From assembly GCA_030015575.1 (NCBI GenBank), contig JASDDO010000006.1, positions 208,077,632 to 208,141,631 on the forward strand: a DNA stretch of 64,000 bases. The letters run 5' to 3'. Under the pieces are notes generated by a model. It made no database searches and was not told the origin of the DNA. It worked only from the letters and a program-made list of their open reading frames with translations. Shown here in pieces: positions 33,061-46,297 of the stretch. The position numbers and the translations under genes were made by a program. This DNA comes from Agapanthus africanus. Its lineage: Eukaryota > Streptophyta > Magnoliopsida > Asparagales > Amaryllidaceae. Each line of letters opens with the position of its first letter. The first letter of the stretch is position 1.

Positions 33061-36000
33061 CTGACACACTTGAGGGCGAGGCAGTTGTACTCCCAGGTTA
33101 CCTTACCACCTTCTCCACCTCAGAGAGCGTTGCCTCTTATGCCTGTTGTTGTTCCACGTCAGACCCATGCTCAAAGAGGTCGTGGTCACGGCGGTTTTGT
33201 TTCAAGGGGATGGGGTGGCAGAGGCGGAGGTCAGCCAGTCGCCGGTAGAGGGCAGGCTCGGGTGTTTGCCTTGACTCATCAGGACACGCAGGCGTCCAAT
33301 GCAGTGGTTTCAGGTACTCTTTCTGTATGTTCTTTTGATGCACATGTTTTATTTGATCCAGGATCTACGCACTCGTATATTTCTACACACTTCATGCCGA
33401 GGTTGGGCCGAGAGTCGTGTTTGCTAGATCAGTCGCTTGTCGTGATTACTCCTGTTGGCGATTCTTTAGTTGCACGGCATGTGTTTCGGTCGTGTGCCAT
33501 TTGTATAGGAGATAGAAGTTCGTCCATCGATTTGATCCTTCTAGATATGTTGGACTTCGACATTCCCCTTAGCATGGACTTGTTAGCTGCTTGCTATGCG
33601 TCTGTGGACTGCCGTGAGAAGACAGTCAGTTTTAGTTTTCCGGGCGAGTCTGTTCGAGTTTTGCAGGCGGACCGTGGTGCCGCCCATCACAGTTTGGTTT
33701 CTGCTCTTTGCGCTAGTCGGCTTTTGAGGAGAGGATGTCGGGGATTCTTGGCTTTCATTCGAGATACTGGAGCTACAGTGAAGTCGTTGGACCGGGTTCC
33801 TGTCGGGCGAGAGTTTCCCGACGTTTTTCCCGATGAGTTACCTGGTTTGCCGCCAGAGCGAGATATTGAGTTTTGCATTGATCTGATTCCCGGAGCAGGG
33901 CCTATTTCTATACCGCCTTACCGGATGGCCCCAGCGGAGCTTAGAGAGCTTAAAGATCAATTGCAAGAATTGGTTGATAGGGGACTTGTGCGTCCGAGTG
34001 TTTCGCTTTGGGAAGCTCCTGTTCTGTTCGTCAAGAAGAAGAACGAAAGTTTGAGGTTTTGTATTGATTATTGTCAATTGAACCGAGTTACGGTGCGGAA
34101 TAGGTATCCCTTACCTCACATTGACGATTTGTTTGATCATCTCCAAGGTGTGAATCATTTTTCTAAGATTGATTTGCGTTCGGGTTATCATCAGTTGCGG
34201 GTTGGATATGATGACATTTCAAAGACTGCTTTTCGTACACGTTACGGGCATTATGAGTTTTTGTTGATGTCGTTTGGACTCACCAATGCCCCAGCAGCGT
34301 TTATGGATCTGATGAACCGGATTTTCAGGCCGTTCCTAGACTAGTTTATTATTGTGTTTATTGATGACATTCTGGTCTACTATAGGAGTCGTGAGGAGCA
34401 TGAGTAGCACTTGAGGATTGCTTTGCAGACATTGAGAGAGCACCAGTTGTATGCTAAATTATCAAAGTGCGCATTTTGGCTTGATAGAGTTGACTTCCTG
34501 GGTCATGTGGTGACGGGATACGGTATTCGTGTGGACCTGAGGAAGATCGAGACTGTACAATTTTGGCCCAGACCTGTATCTGTGACAGAGGTCCGTAGCT
34601 TTTTGGGCTTAGCTGGTTATTACCGCCGCTACGTGCAGGATTTCTCGAGTATCGCTGCACCGCTGACCGGACTGACCCGGAAAGGGGTTCCTTTTCTTTG
34701 TACTGATGCGTACGAGCAGAGTTTTTAGTAGTTGAAGACTCGGTTGACGACTGCACCAGTTCTATCTTTGCCTTCTAGATCGGGTGGCTTTGTTGTTTAC
34801 TGTGATGCTTCTCGAGTGGGGCTCGACTGTGTACTGATGTAGGATGATAGAGTGATTGCATATGCTTCTAGGCAGCTGAAGAAGCATGAGCAGAATTATC
34901 CCATTCATGATCTTGAGATGGCCGCTATGGTCTTTGCGCTGAAGATTTGGAGACACTACTTGTACGGGGAGTCGTGTCAGATTTTCACGGAACACAAAAG
35001 CTTGAAGTACATCTTCCAGTAGCGGGGCCTGAATCTGAGACAGCGCCGGTGGATGGAGCTTGTGAAGGATTATGATTGCGAGATCCTTTATCACCCGGGT
35101 AAGACGAATGTGGTAGCTGATGCTTTGAGTCGTAGGCCAGGGGGTAGCTTGTCCCAGTTGAGCGCAGTTCAGAGACAGTCTTCTGCAGATTGGCAGATCT
35201 TATGCGATGGTAGAGTACAGTTTGAGTTCACTTCCACTGGGGGACAGCTTGCTCATGTCCGCGCCTGTCCACTTCTACTTGATCGTATCCGTGAGGCGCA
35301 GCCCAGTGATGCCCGTTTGTCTGAGATTCTTGAGTTTGTTCGGCAGGGTACATATTCGGAGTTCTTGATTAATGACCAGGGTGTGCTACGTTATGGGACT
35401 CGCTTGTGTGTACCAGTTATTGATGGGTTGAGACGTGAGATCCTAGAGCAGGCACATCAGTCAGCCTTTAGCGTTCATCTAGGTTCCACCAAGATGTACC
35501 GTGACTTGAGAGACATTTACTGGTGGGAAGGGATGAAGCGCGATGTTTCATACTTCTTTTCGAGGTGCCTGACTTGTCAGCAAGTCAAGGCTGAGCATTA
35601 GAGACCGGCTGGAGAGTTGCAGCCTTTACCCGTTCCTATATGGAAATGGGAGCAGATTTCCATGGACTTTGTTGTGGGTCTACCCAGGGCCAGTAGGGGG
35701 TATGACTCCATTTGGGTGATCGTTGACCGGTTGACGAAAGAGGCTCACTTCCTTCCAGTGAAGACCACTTTCGGTTATGCTCAGTTGTATATAGATGAGA
35801 TTGTGCGTTTGCACGGCGTTCCCACATGCATCGTATCCGACAGAAGCACCTAGTTTACTAGCCGTCTTTGGCAGAACCTTCAGGAAAATTTGGGTACCCG
35901 GTTGAGTTTTAGCACCGCTTTCCATCCGCAGACCGATGGTCAGTCAGAGCGGACTATACAGACTCTGGAGGATATGCTTCGTGCGTGTGCTTGATTATGG

Positions 36001-36478
36001 TGGCAGTTGGGATCGTCACTTGTCGTTGATTGAGTTCTTCTACAATAATAGCTTTCAGGAGACTATTCAGATGGCACCTTTTGAGGCTTTGTATGGTAAG
36101 AAGTTTCGATCGCCAGTCTGTTGGACCGAACTCAGCGAGAGTAGGGTTTTAGGACCCCGGCTAGTTCAGGAGACTACGAAGAAGATCCAGCTGATTCAGG
36201 ACAGGATGAAAGAAGCCCATTGCAGATAGAAGTCATATGCCGACCGTCATCATCGCAGACTTGAGATCGAAGTGGGGGGATCATGTATTCCTACGGATTT
36301 CTTCGATGAAGGGCGTTATGAGATTTGGGAAAAATGGGAAGCTCAGTCCCAGATTTGTAGGTCCTTTCGAGATCCTTGAGCGAGTTGGTACCGTTGCCTA
36401 TCTTTTCACACTTCCACCTAGTTTTCCGGATGTTCACCCTATACTCCATGTGTCGATACTTCGTAGATACCTTCATGA
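33061..36478 (+). pseudogene. Gypsy pol of element G, broken and truncated by D
   Basis: Domain order protease, RT, RNase H, integrase identifies Gypsy. Protease active site is FDPGSTHS (about 33352). RT runs from about 33900 with FCIDYCQLN and the FIDDILVY box at about 34362. RNase H contains YCDASRVG and ends near VVADALSRR (35113). Integrase has the H-H-C-C segment (CLTCQQVK) and DDE surroundings MDFVVGLP and PQTDGQSE. Nine in-frame TAG codons (34342, 34405, 34726, 34729, 34840, 35020, 35599, 35851, 36227), a 2-nt loss near 35990 and an extra G in a G run near 36276 break it. It stops at HVSILRRYLHD where D is inserted, so any chromodomain and the 3' LTR are outside the window. Confidence 0.9.
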
Positions 36479-38581
36479 TGTAAGTCTACGGTAGCGCCCC
36501 GGCCGTCTTTCCGAGGCCAAAATGCGGAAACGAAATTTTTTCTTAACTTGAAAACTGCCGCTATCGTATGCTTAAAACCCGGATCGAACCATTAACCTAC
36601 AACTAGCTATCTAAAGAGAGGGTTGGAAAGCTATACTGATCGATCCGTGTCCTTCGGTCTTTGGCCACCATCCCAAGCTCCTCGCGGCATCTCCGGTCTC
36701 GATCTCCTCGTCGGATATGGCACCACATCATCGATTCTTTTTACGGGCTCCCGCTTCATCCGAAGCAACTCGGGCACGAAGTATGCTAGCCGACGTGTCC
36801 AAGGTGATGTAGAGAATGTTTGTGATCACTTTGTCTCTTGCATCCATAAGATGGATGGAGGTTAGAGATGAAGCCATTGATGGAAGTTTTGAGCTAGAGG
36901 AAGAAGAAGAAGAAAAGAGCCTTTTCTTTTTCTTATGTTGTATGTTGATTATGAGAGTGACAGTGTGAACAATAATATGAGAGCTGACCTTACCCTTGGC
37001 TGCCCCTCTCTCTCCTTTCATCAAATCAACTCACTAATCAATCACATAATGTGATATTTGCACAAGAAATGATACCATGACTCACCCATGCAGTACATGT
37101 ATCATTTAATACACAAAATGATGGTTTCTAGCTCATAATTTCCATTTTTAAACATTAACCCAAATGTTTACAACAATAAAAAGATACGGCAACATCTAAA
37201 GTAAACTCGTGACGGATCACAAGGATACCCCTCACCTGTATATACATACCTGCACCCGCATTCCGACTGAATGCGAATGCGATGAGACTAAAGTAATCCA
37301 ACAAATCTAATACTAGGATTCAGCTTAAACCAAAGCCCACTAGTATGATCCGTCCGATCATGATCCGTGCAATACCGCACGTATATCATCGAACCCTGCC
37401 ATATATCATACGGCCTCTACAACGTTTCGCCCGAAACTTGAGAAACTGTCTGTGGGGGACTCTAAAGACGCGTCAATACATTGGATGTTGATTTAACCAC
37501 TAGCACGTCAGAGGTACTAGATGTACGTAACGGGCTACCAGGTATTGATTAAAAGGGAGGTCGATGAGCGAAATCAACCTGACACCCTACTGAGCCTGTC
37601 AGTGACAATATCCGTACAGTCCGGTTCGTTCGTCTATGAGCATCGCATGGCGGGCCTAGGGTGTTGGTAAAAGTTAGACCCCAAAAGAGGTACAAGTCAT
37701 GTCGGAGTGTAGCCCAGAACACCCTGAGATACTACTGGAATACCTACCAGAAAATCTCCTGCCTCGGCCGAGGGCTTTGTGTAATGGCTCTCCTAGACAC
37801 AGCGTGATCTCACCCCCAATACCGGGAGAGACGAAACCCCTGCCGATCCGCTCACTTGCCTCCATGTGGCTCGGGACTGTACCCAACTAAAACCTGTTTG
37901 CATGACTCCTTTGAGCCGTGGTAGGGTAGTAATCAAAGCACGGTGGGAACTCACACGAGAAAAATGACGATCTCAGGTCGATGAACTAACCTGTACACAT
38001 GTTACCAGGGAACTGCTATCTGACGTCAGGTATAATACCAACTAGCATGTTCCCGGCGTGTCCTGTCCGGTGTACTCATAACCCAATGAGCACCTGTATA
38101 CATCTTAGGTGAACCAACTGATACCAATGGCTTGTGAGACCGGCCAACGCCCCTCGTCGGGGTCTCGACTGTATACACTAGTCTACTAATGGAGTATCGA
38201 TGCCCAGTCTCAAAACTCCCACGACTAGGGACCACTTTAAGGATGTGCTTATAGACCCCAGCTCCCACGTATATGATCGCCATCATGCTGCTGGCCGTCA
38301 AGCGAGAATCCTATGGGCTCTATCAACGTGCAATAGTGACATATAAGGTCACCTAAAGCAGTACACGATGATAAAGATAAACCATGGTAGCATACTATTC
38401 TCTATCAATGTGTAATAGTGAACTACAATGTCACCTAAAGCATGTACACGATGATAAAGAGAAACAAGATAGTATACAAACCTCTCGAGTAAGACTGTCC
38501 TACCGGTATAGGTCCTCCCTCAATCATTGCAATCACATGCCTGCAATCCAATAATTTACTCTGAGGGCACTATATCCAACA
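36479..38581 (-). repeat. 3' LTR of D (2,103 bp)
   Basis: Sense starts TGTTGGATATAGTGCCC and ends GTAGACTTACA. Inverted repeats: CGTGC/GCACG (37366-37381) and the 29-nt hairpin III at 37252-37280, which pairs completely with two G-U pairs on the sense strand. Short frames in it recur in other LTRs and are not genes. Confidence 0.92.
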
Positions 38582-38594
38582 ATCTCCCACTTGC
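38582..38594 (-). other. Polypurine tract of D
   Basis: Sense GCAAGTGGGAGAT directly before the 3' LTR. Confidence 0.9.
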
Positions 38595-41500
38595 ACTCAA
38601 GGCTAATTATTGCGATGTCGCATACTCACAGCCCGTGTGATACCGAACACCCAACTCCTCTACTGATCAGTCTCACAAAGCCCGTTCGTTAAACTATTGC
38701 GTTCAAGGAATAGCCTCAGCTAGTGGATCCTCCCTGATGTTTCTTTCTATGTCTCTCTTTATCTCAAGTTCGCGAAGAAAGCCATCTCCCGAAATGAGCA
38801 ATACATGTCTTAGAATATGTCTCGATATCTGATGGGACCTAGTTCATAAGTGAACTCCAAATCCAAACTTCTTAGACTATATCGTCAACTGAAACCAATC
38901 AGTATTCTGCGCCATGCCTCCCTCAGTATCCGCTTGGACCTCCTGTCCAAACTACTGCCCCTCGTCATAGGGAAAACTACAACTCTGACAGTCACTCTGT
39001 CATTCAGGTCACCTTGGAAGCCTGGAATGATAACGGTCTCCTAAAAGAGGCTGTTGTTATCATATCCCTAGAACGTCCACTTATGTTCTAAAACTGCTTC
39101 CGAATGTTTCTCCAGGATTGGATCAATATCAACTTATTGAATCTACTGCAAAAACAACATCTGGTGTGGTACTTGACATCTCATGATTGACTCAATTGCC
39201 TAAGCAAGTGATCTTCCAATCATGCACATCCCTCTCCTCTTTAGTCTGTAAGACACCTTTAGAGAGGTTGACTCCATCACCTGCAGGTACACTACCATGC
39301 CCGGAGTCGTCCATTCTAAATACCTTTAGAATGTCGTCTAAGTACCCTGATTGGGAAACTACCCAAATCTAGATCTAAAACTATAGATCTAGTAACCAGA
39401 ATATCTGATATAATATCCATATTCTTTGTGGAGAAACCACTGTGTGACAACCAAGGTATAACCGACCGTAGTGTAGGAATTTCTCTTCCTACTCTGTGTA
39501 TGTCATCCAAATACTAGGACATTACACCCTACTACCTTCTTAACAGATCCATCTCCTATTCTGATGAAGTCAAACCTATGACTGTCACATCAGAAATAGA
39601 TGATCTATATCCGCTATATCTGCTTTAGTATATAAATAGACATAAGCTACTTGTCCACTTTGCTTCCGCTGCTCCCACTGACTACGACAACCCTCTGGCA
39701 GAGTCATATACACGTACACTTCTAAAGCCAGTTCAGAACGACGCTATACTCTTCCTCCTGCCGGGTCTCACAGTCTGGAACAATAGCATCGGCAAGTCTG
39801 GGTGAACGAGAACCTCCCTGTCACCGTCCTTGAGGCTACCAGAGTACTTCTCGGGTGCCTGAGGTTACCCACCATATCTGCGGAGTGGCCAATAGAATGT
39901 CAAAACAGATTGAATCGTTAGGTTCTTATCAAATTTTTAGTAATCGTTTGCGGTTCTGAAATCACTTCCAGTTCTACCATACTCCCACTACTGTTTTCTG
40001 AAAAAATCCATTTTACTAAAACTGTGGCGAGCCAAGAACAATATCACTATTGATCTTCCTGATGGTAGAAAGTCGACCCTCGTCATAGCCAGGGTCAACC
40101 CACAAACAACCATTACAGAAACGTGCCTTGAGTTATCCAGAGTCTGGTTTTAAGCATAAGACGGACAACTCCCCGTACCTTAACATCGTTAAGATATGAA
40201 CTATTCTATATCCAATATAGAAACAGAGGCACTGATTTAATTGGAACCAGATTCAAATCACGCAGTTGTCTCCAGTCTAAATGGAGAGAGGCCGATCAGC
40301 ATTACTCAACTTAGGAATACATCCAGATATGAGTAACCTAAAAGAGAAGCATGTTCTCATAATCATTACTATTAACTGAATACTATACACAAGTATCTAC
40401 ATCTTCGATCACCTTGAAGAATCCTGATACTTGCAACGCCTAGTTCTCTACTTTATTCTTATACTTATAACTTCTCAAAACTTAGACCTTGCATCTACGA
40501 AACACATGTCTAAGAACTAGAGAAGTCACAAGTAAACAGAATATAGTACGAGTACCAACCCCACTATCCTAATGGACACTGGACAACATACAATACTCTG
40601 TATAAGTCTCCTGAGTCTAATAACTCATTCCCTGTGTGTCGTGGGTTGAAAACTGTACTTATGGTTAAGAAGAATTACACCGCTGTTTAATGCTCCTTAC
40701 CTAGTCATCCACTGATATAGGTAAATGTCATAGACAAAATTTCAAAAAGTTATATCTCACTTTATAAAAATAAACATACAAATATATCAATTTAAAATTG
40801 GTGCATTACAGCGGATATTCAAAACCAAATATTTGCCGTCCGGCAAACAACCCAGGTGATTTCCTCAAATATCACCAATGACAACGAATCCCGATATAAT
40901 GAGGATGATCACCCAATTCCCAATAACTTACTACCACTCATCATCTGTAAAATCATACAGATGTGAGAATCAAACCTGGTAAATACTTACCCTGGAGTAA
41001 GGACTAATTGGGAAATCAGTTTTCTTTTAACAATATACAGTGAAATTGAAACATGTAGATGTTTCGAAGGGATATCCGGGTATTCCTAGTAATGCCTCTT
41101 CCATTATCATATTCACAACTGTAACCGTATATTTCTTTGCCATCTCTCCAAATCCCTTTATATGTCTTTAGTTATTACCTTCTGTACACCCCTTTAGGCT
41201 AAGTGGTTTTCTTCCTTCCCTACCGTTCGGCACCAGCCTATGGTTTGGAAGAAGACTATCCAATAAGCATAATAGGTGTACTGCCCTAATCCTAGGAGCA
41301 CTCGCAACCCGAGAGAAGGTAAAGATAAAAGACAACTGAATAAACCTTATTCCTATTTCTCCTGAACCAGAATCCATCCCCGAACTAGAACAAGTTCCTT
41401 CGAGTTCGTATATAACCATACGATGGAGTATCCAAATAACTGTAGATCTTCGTAGTGATACGGAGTGTCCTGGAGAAATACAAAGGTGAAGTAGGAGTGG

Positions 41501-41997
41501 CGATGAAATACTTGGTTTGGTCGTGAATAGCAGTCGCAGTTTACTTTGCCCTCTAACTAATCCCTTTATTTGTCTTTACTTAATACCTTCTGTACACCAT
41601 CGTTAGGCTAATTGGTTTTCTTCATTCCCCACCGTTCGGCACCTGCCTATGGTTTGGAAGAAGACTATCTAATAAGCGTAATAGGTGTACTGTCCTAATC
41701 CAAGGAACACTCGCAACCTGAGAGAAGGTAAAAGGAAAAGATAACTGAATAGTCCTATTCGTTTTCTCCAGAACTGGAAACCATCCTCGAATAAGTTCCT
41801 TCGAGTTCGTATATAACCATACGATGGTTTTATCCAATGGAAGTGGATGTTCATAGTAATACGGGGTGTTTTGGAAAAAAGGGTAAAAGTAGGTGTGGCA
41901 ATGAGGTATGCAACTCAGACAATCCAAAAGCCTGTGTTTTAAGAAGGTTCGGTTAATCTTGGTCACCGAGTCATAGTCAAGGGTCGGGTCATGGTCG
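38595..41997 (-). pseudogene. Decayed pol region of element D
   Basis: Collinear with X, B and E. At 39316-39510 the minus strand still shows the RT remnant LDDIHRVG plus downstream residues also seen in X and E. RNase H remnants follow at 39045-38800. A segment with ggctggtgccgaacggtagg occurs twice (about 41165-41340 and 41580-41760). No frame exceeds 114 codons. Confidence 0.72.
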
Positions 41998-42020
41998 CTG
42001 CCAAAGAGAGAGAGAAAAGA
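41998..42020 (-). promoter_or_regulatory. Probable 3' splice site of D
   Basis: Sense pyrimidine tract ending TTTGGCAG/CGACC. Position relative to the leader array (about 310 nt) equals B and E. Confidence 0.45.
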
Positions 42021-42396
42021 AACACTCTGCGTGCACTCTAACCTAGATCAAAATGGTTATCACTTTATCCAATCAGGAAACCTCCCACTGTAACGTCAAA
42101 TTCACCTCCAAACCTGAAAGAAGAATTAGTTGGGATCACCCGTGGAGTAAACAAACTCATCAGTGGGAATCGTAATCCAACTATCATCGCATGATAATGT
42201 GATGGAATCCACTCACGTTATCATACTAAAGAAGGTATGCGCATGCCTGGCAATTTCAGTTTCTTTTGAAACCCCAGATGTGATTTTTACCCCTACGACC
42301 CAAGTGACGTTGACACAGTCAACAAATCAAAGAGTCCTAGTCAAGTTCAACCCGTCATTATCCAGGATTGCATTAAACCAACCCGTACGAGCCCTT
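42021..42396 (-). mobile_element. Leader of D, gag-proximal part
   Basis: Contains a near-perfect inverted repeat at about 42193-42222 (homolog of the perfect one in E) and hairpin GTTGAC-ACA-GTCAAC at 42309-42323. Ends where element C is inserted, at the second hairpin of the array. Confidence 0.75.
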
Positions 42397-44278
42397 TGTT
42401 AGTGTTTATGCCCAAGAAGGCCATTACTGTATCATACTAGTTTGTATATTACTTAATGGAAGCTTGGGATATTCACATGTATATAACAGTCTTGATAAAC
42501 ATGGTAGTATGCTACTTGGTTTTTCTATCTTAATATGTGAGTGTATGTATTGATAGAGCTCTTAGGATCTTGCTTGTCTACCAGCGTTGTGATGGCAGTC
42601 ACACTAGTGGGAGCTGGGTAGTCTACAAGCACATCCTTATTCAGGTCCCTGGTCGTGGATTATCGAGACAGAGCATCGATACTCCGGAGTAGACTAGTGT
42701 GTACGCTTCTCATCCCAGTTGGGGAGATGGTCTGTCCCACAGCCGTCAGTACGTCGTACTGGAGATAGTATGCAGGTGCTCGTTAGGTTACGGGTACACC
42801 GGACAGGACTCACAGGGAACTGTTGGTTGGATTGATACCAGTCGTCAGTGAGCAGTTCCCAGGTGACATGAGTACAGCATAGTCCGCAGACTTGACACTG
42901 CTACTTCGCCTCGAGTGTGTCCCACTGTTCTTAGATTGCTACCCTACCACGGCTCAAAGGAGTCGTGCAAACAGGTAGCAGTTGGGTGCAGTCCCGAGAC
43001 TTGGAGGCAGTGGCGGTTAGACAGGATTCGTCCCTCCCGGTATTGGGAGTAGATATCGTGCTGTGTCAGAGAGCCATTACGCAAAGTCCCTGGCCAGGGC
43101 AAGCGAGATTTGCTGGTAGGTTCCAGTAGTTTCTCAGGGTGTAATGGGCTTCACTCCGACACGACTTATACCGCTATTAGGGGACTGACGCTTGCCGCCC
43201 CCTAGGCCCGATATGCGATAGTCTTGGACGAACGGACCGGACTGTATGGAGATTGTCAGATCAGACTCAGTAGGAGTTCGGATGGGTTTTCTCATCGGCC
43301 TTCTTATCGACAACTACCTGGGGACCGTTACGTACAGCTAGTGCCGCTTGCGGTCTTTGGTTAAACCCACTGCCAGCGTAGTAGTCGAGTCTTTAGAGTC
43401 CCACACAGAGAGTTTCCTACTCCAGGCGAAACGATATAGAGGTCGCATGGTTTTGCGACAAAGGGTTCGGACGCATACGTGCGTTTACGCACGTACGACT
43501 TTCGGACAGTTTTTACCAGTCGGCTTTGGTTTAAGCCAGTTACTGGTATCCGGTTATTGGATTTTTACAGTCTAAAGTTTTTCCGTATTTTTGCGGATTG
43601 GAGGGGCGTTCTCGTAATTGTGCGAGAAGCTTCTAGAAGATGTGACTAAGGAGGTTACATTAAATGAGTTTAGTGAGTCATGAGGGTGATTCATGCATAT
43701 CATTAATGCATGATAAATGCTTAATGAGTCATGGTTATGAATCACCACTAGATATTTATGAAACTTCATTATTCATCATTTTAGTTTTTCTTTTATGGAT
43801 GAATTTTAAAGGTTCATATATATTATGATAGATTTACTATTCTCATAAGATTCATTCTCACCTTCTCTCTCCTCAAGCTCTCATCTTCAAACCCTAATCC
43901 TTACACCTCATGAGTTGAGATCAAAGGATTAGTTAGACTAAACAATCCATAACCATCACTCTATCTCATCCTAACTTCTTTGATTAGCAATCCAAGAAGG
44001 TTAGTTGCCTCAAGTTTAGAGGTTTAGCTTGGAGTTTTGCTCTCGGGTGGATCGTCTACTACCTAGAGAAGGCCGAGGAGAACAAGGAGATCTTAAAGAC
44101 GAAGGACTAGTTTCGATAGGTATAATCCCTAAGCATAGTAGTTTAGAACAACTATATGTTTGGTTAGTTATCGTTTAGCTTCGATTTAAGCGGTTAGTCG
44201 ATGTTCGTTCTTTAAACTTGATCGTTTTTGAAAATTCCGCCTCCCCATAAGTACTGGGGTGTACTACATCGACTTACA
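42397..44278 (+). repeat. 5' LTR of C (1,882 bp)
   Basis: Starts TGTTAGTGTTTATGCCC, ends CATCGACTTACA. Palindrome I is TACGTGCGT/ACGCACGTA (43476-43495), differing from X and E by a paired change at its outer position. Hairpin II at 43522-43537. Probable TATA box TATATATTATG at 43817-43827 before a CT-rich start region. Confidence 0.95.
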
Positions 44279-44279
44279 G

Positions 44280-44292
44280 TGGTATCAGAGCC
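44280..44292 (+). other. Primer-binding site of C (tRNA-iMet)
   Basis: TGGTATCAGAGCC one base after the LTR. Confidence 0.92.
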
Positions 44293-44484
44293 TCGTTAAA
44301 CAATAAATAACTTGATTGCAAATTTGTACGAATTTCGAACGGAAAAACGAAGCCGGAAAACCCTAATAAAAATCAGTTTCTGTCGAATCCAAAATGATGT
44401 CCAAAAATTTTTCAGGGTTGCTCAGAAAGCTAGAAAAGGGTCCAGGAGAACACCCATGAAATTCGAGCCCATGAATCGGCTAAA

Positions 44485-44534
44485 GCGCCGCGGAAGGGCG
44501 GCGGATCCCACCGATCCGCCGCGCTTCTGCGGCC
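44485..44534 (+). other. GC-rich leader hairpin of C
   Basis: GCGGAAGGGCGGCGGATC pairs with GATCCGCCGCGCTTCTGC around the loop CCACC, with three mismatches; the inner GGCGGATC/GATCCGCC is perfect. Starts 193 nt after the primer site. Confidence 0.7.
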
Positions 44535-45219
44535 GAGTTTCCGAGTCGTGGGCTCATCTTTCATGTGTGGGTCCTCTCTGGTATTTGGGGTTTTCTGGAA
44601 TATTTAATATTTGCTCAGGTTACTGTTTAACAGAGCAGATTTTGGAGCAATATTGATGTTGTTTAGTCGATCGAAATTGTACAGTATTTGCGTATTGGAT
44701 TAAATCTGTGATTGTTTAATGTGTTCGTAAACCTCCCCTAACTGCTAGTATGTCGGTTAGCAGGGGGTTGCACGTTTCTGAAATGGTTATATCTGTTTGT
44801 GCATATAAACTGTATTGGACTGTTGTGGTGTATAGCCGGGGTTTTGCAATGGGTTATTGTTTAATTCATTTGTTGTAAATGTAATTTGTTGTAATATTAT
44901 TTTGCGGGGCACTTCCAGGTTGCGGTCGTAGCCACCGTTGTATTATTTCATTTTACTGTTTTTGCTCCTAGGACTGACCCAAGGTGGGGTACACAGACTG
45001 CCGGGTGGGTAGTTTGCCGTACCCGTAGGGGTCGAGGGTGGGGTAACGGCTATTCATCACAACTGTGTAATCTGTCTTTTCTTGCAGTCTCAAAAGAAAT
45101 ACAGATTGCTTGCAAATCCAATATTGTTTATCTGTGTTCTGGAATGAATATCATTGCGTCAGACGAATGTAAAATATCTATATTTCTGATAGCTATTTAG
45201 ACGTCACTTATGTTTTGCA

Positions 45220-45306
45220 CCCGCGCTAGCCCAGCCCCCGCTCTGTCGTTAGTTAAGTAACCTAACGGGTGATGACGGGACCCCGTGGCGAATGCGGATG
45301 GCATAA
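45220..45306 (+). other. Conserved leader block of C
   Basis: Plus-strand version of the block in A (18951-19033), nearly identical, including GTTAGTTAAGTAACCTAAC. Confidence 0.65.
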
Positions 45307-45594
45307 GAGGACGTTGTATTTTCGTTGTTTTCTGCAATGATAGGTTAATGATGGGACGCATTATCTATAATGCAAAGAAAATAAACCAAGTTTAAATCGT
45401 TGGAACAATTTAAAAGAAACCACTCGGTTATTTTTAAAACAGATATTTTTAAATGCGGAGATTTAACCACTCCTTTTAAAAGCTATCAGGTTCCTTCGGT
45501 TATATCAAGTTCACTACGTTCACGGTTTCGCCAAAACCAGTCGTAGCCCTCCGTCATTTCTTATGGATGGTCAGTAGTATTCAAGCTATGCTTG

Positions 45595-45786
45595 TTGGCT
45601 TTCGTCAAGGCATAGTGTTTGGTAGCTGCTGGGGTATTCATTTGTTGCATAGATAGATGAGTTGGTTTGGGACAGTCGTATAACCTTGTTGGCTTTCGTC
45701 AAGGGTATATACGGGTGGGTTCAAATTAACAAGATAATGATGGGCAGAACTTGACATGTGTTTTATGATTTGTTGGCTTTCGTCAA
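45595..45786 (+). repeat. Threefold leader hairpin array of C
   Basis: TTGGC-TTTC-GTCAA at 45595-45608, 45689-45702 and 45773-45786; starts 94 and 84 nt apart. Confidence 0.85.
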
Positions 45787-45949
45787 GGTCATAAGAACAT
45801 GGGGCAAATATGTATATCGGGAATTTCTAAAGAAACTGAAATTTGCAAAGAGATGCATACCATTTTGAGTTTGATGAATGTTGGTAGCATTCCTACAACA
45901 TTATCAGACGATGATATTTGGATCCCGATCCTACTGTGAGTATATGCTA

Positions 45950-46150
45950 CTTATCAGGATATTCGTCACTTAACGATCAATGCTATAAACCTAGTAGGTG
46001 TCCAGAAAGGTGTCAGCGGGGTTACGCCCCCAGAGAAAAGAGGTTATTTAATTAAGTAACTTCGCGAAAGCGTTGGAAAACCTCCCTCGAAGTATCGACA
46101 CTGGCCTGGCTGAACGGTTAAGCAAGTATTGTACGGTGAGAATAGTCCTG
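45950..46150 (+). other. Leader segment found only in the coding elements
   Basis: A stretch of about 185 nt (with ACTTCGCGAAAGCGTTGG) that has a close counterpart in A (about 18060-18260) but not in B, D or E. It accounts for the longer distance from hairpin array to splice site (about 490 against about 308 nt). Confidence 0.6.
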
Positions 46151-46261
46151 GCTAATTCTTCTTTTATGGTTTGAGGAAGGATTCGAGAAACAGTGGGAGC
46201 CATCCAGTTTAGATAAATTAAAAACCACTCTAAACTTGCAAGAGCATCATGCTAAAGTGTT

Positions 46262-46284
46262 TTCTTCTCTCTCTCTCATTGCAG
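46262..46284 (+). promoter_or_regulatory. Probable 3' splice site of C
   Basis: CTTCTCTCTCTCTCATTGCAG/CGACC, 13 nt before the gag ATG. Confidence 0.55.
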
Positions 46285-46297
46285 CGACCTTGTGACC

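Noticed and set aside
34342..36229. Nine TAG codons as genuine amber-to-glutamine recoding
   Set aside because: The pol also has two frameshifts and a lost gag start, so decay is simpler; no suppressor system is evident.
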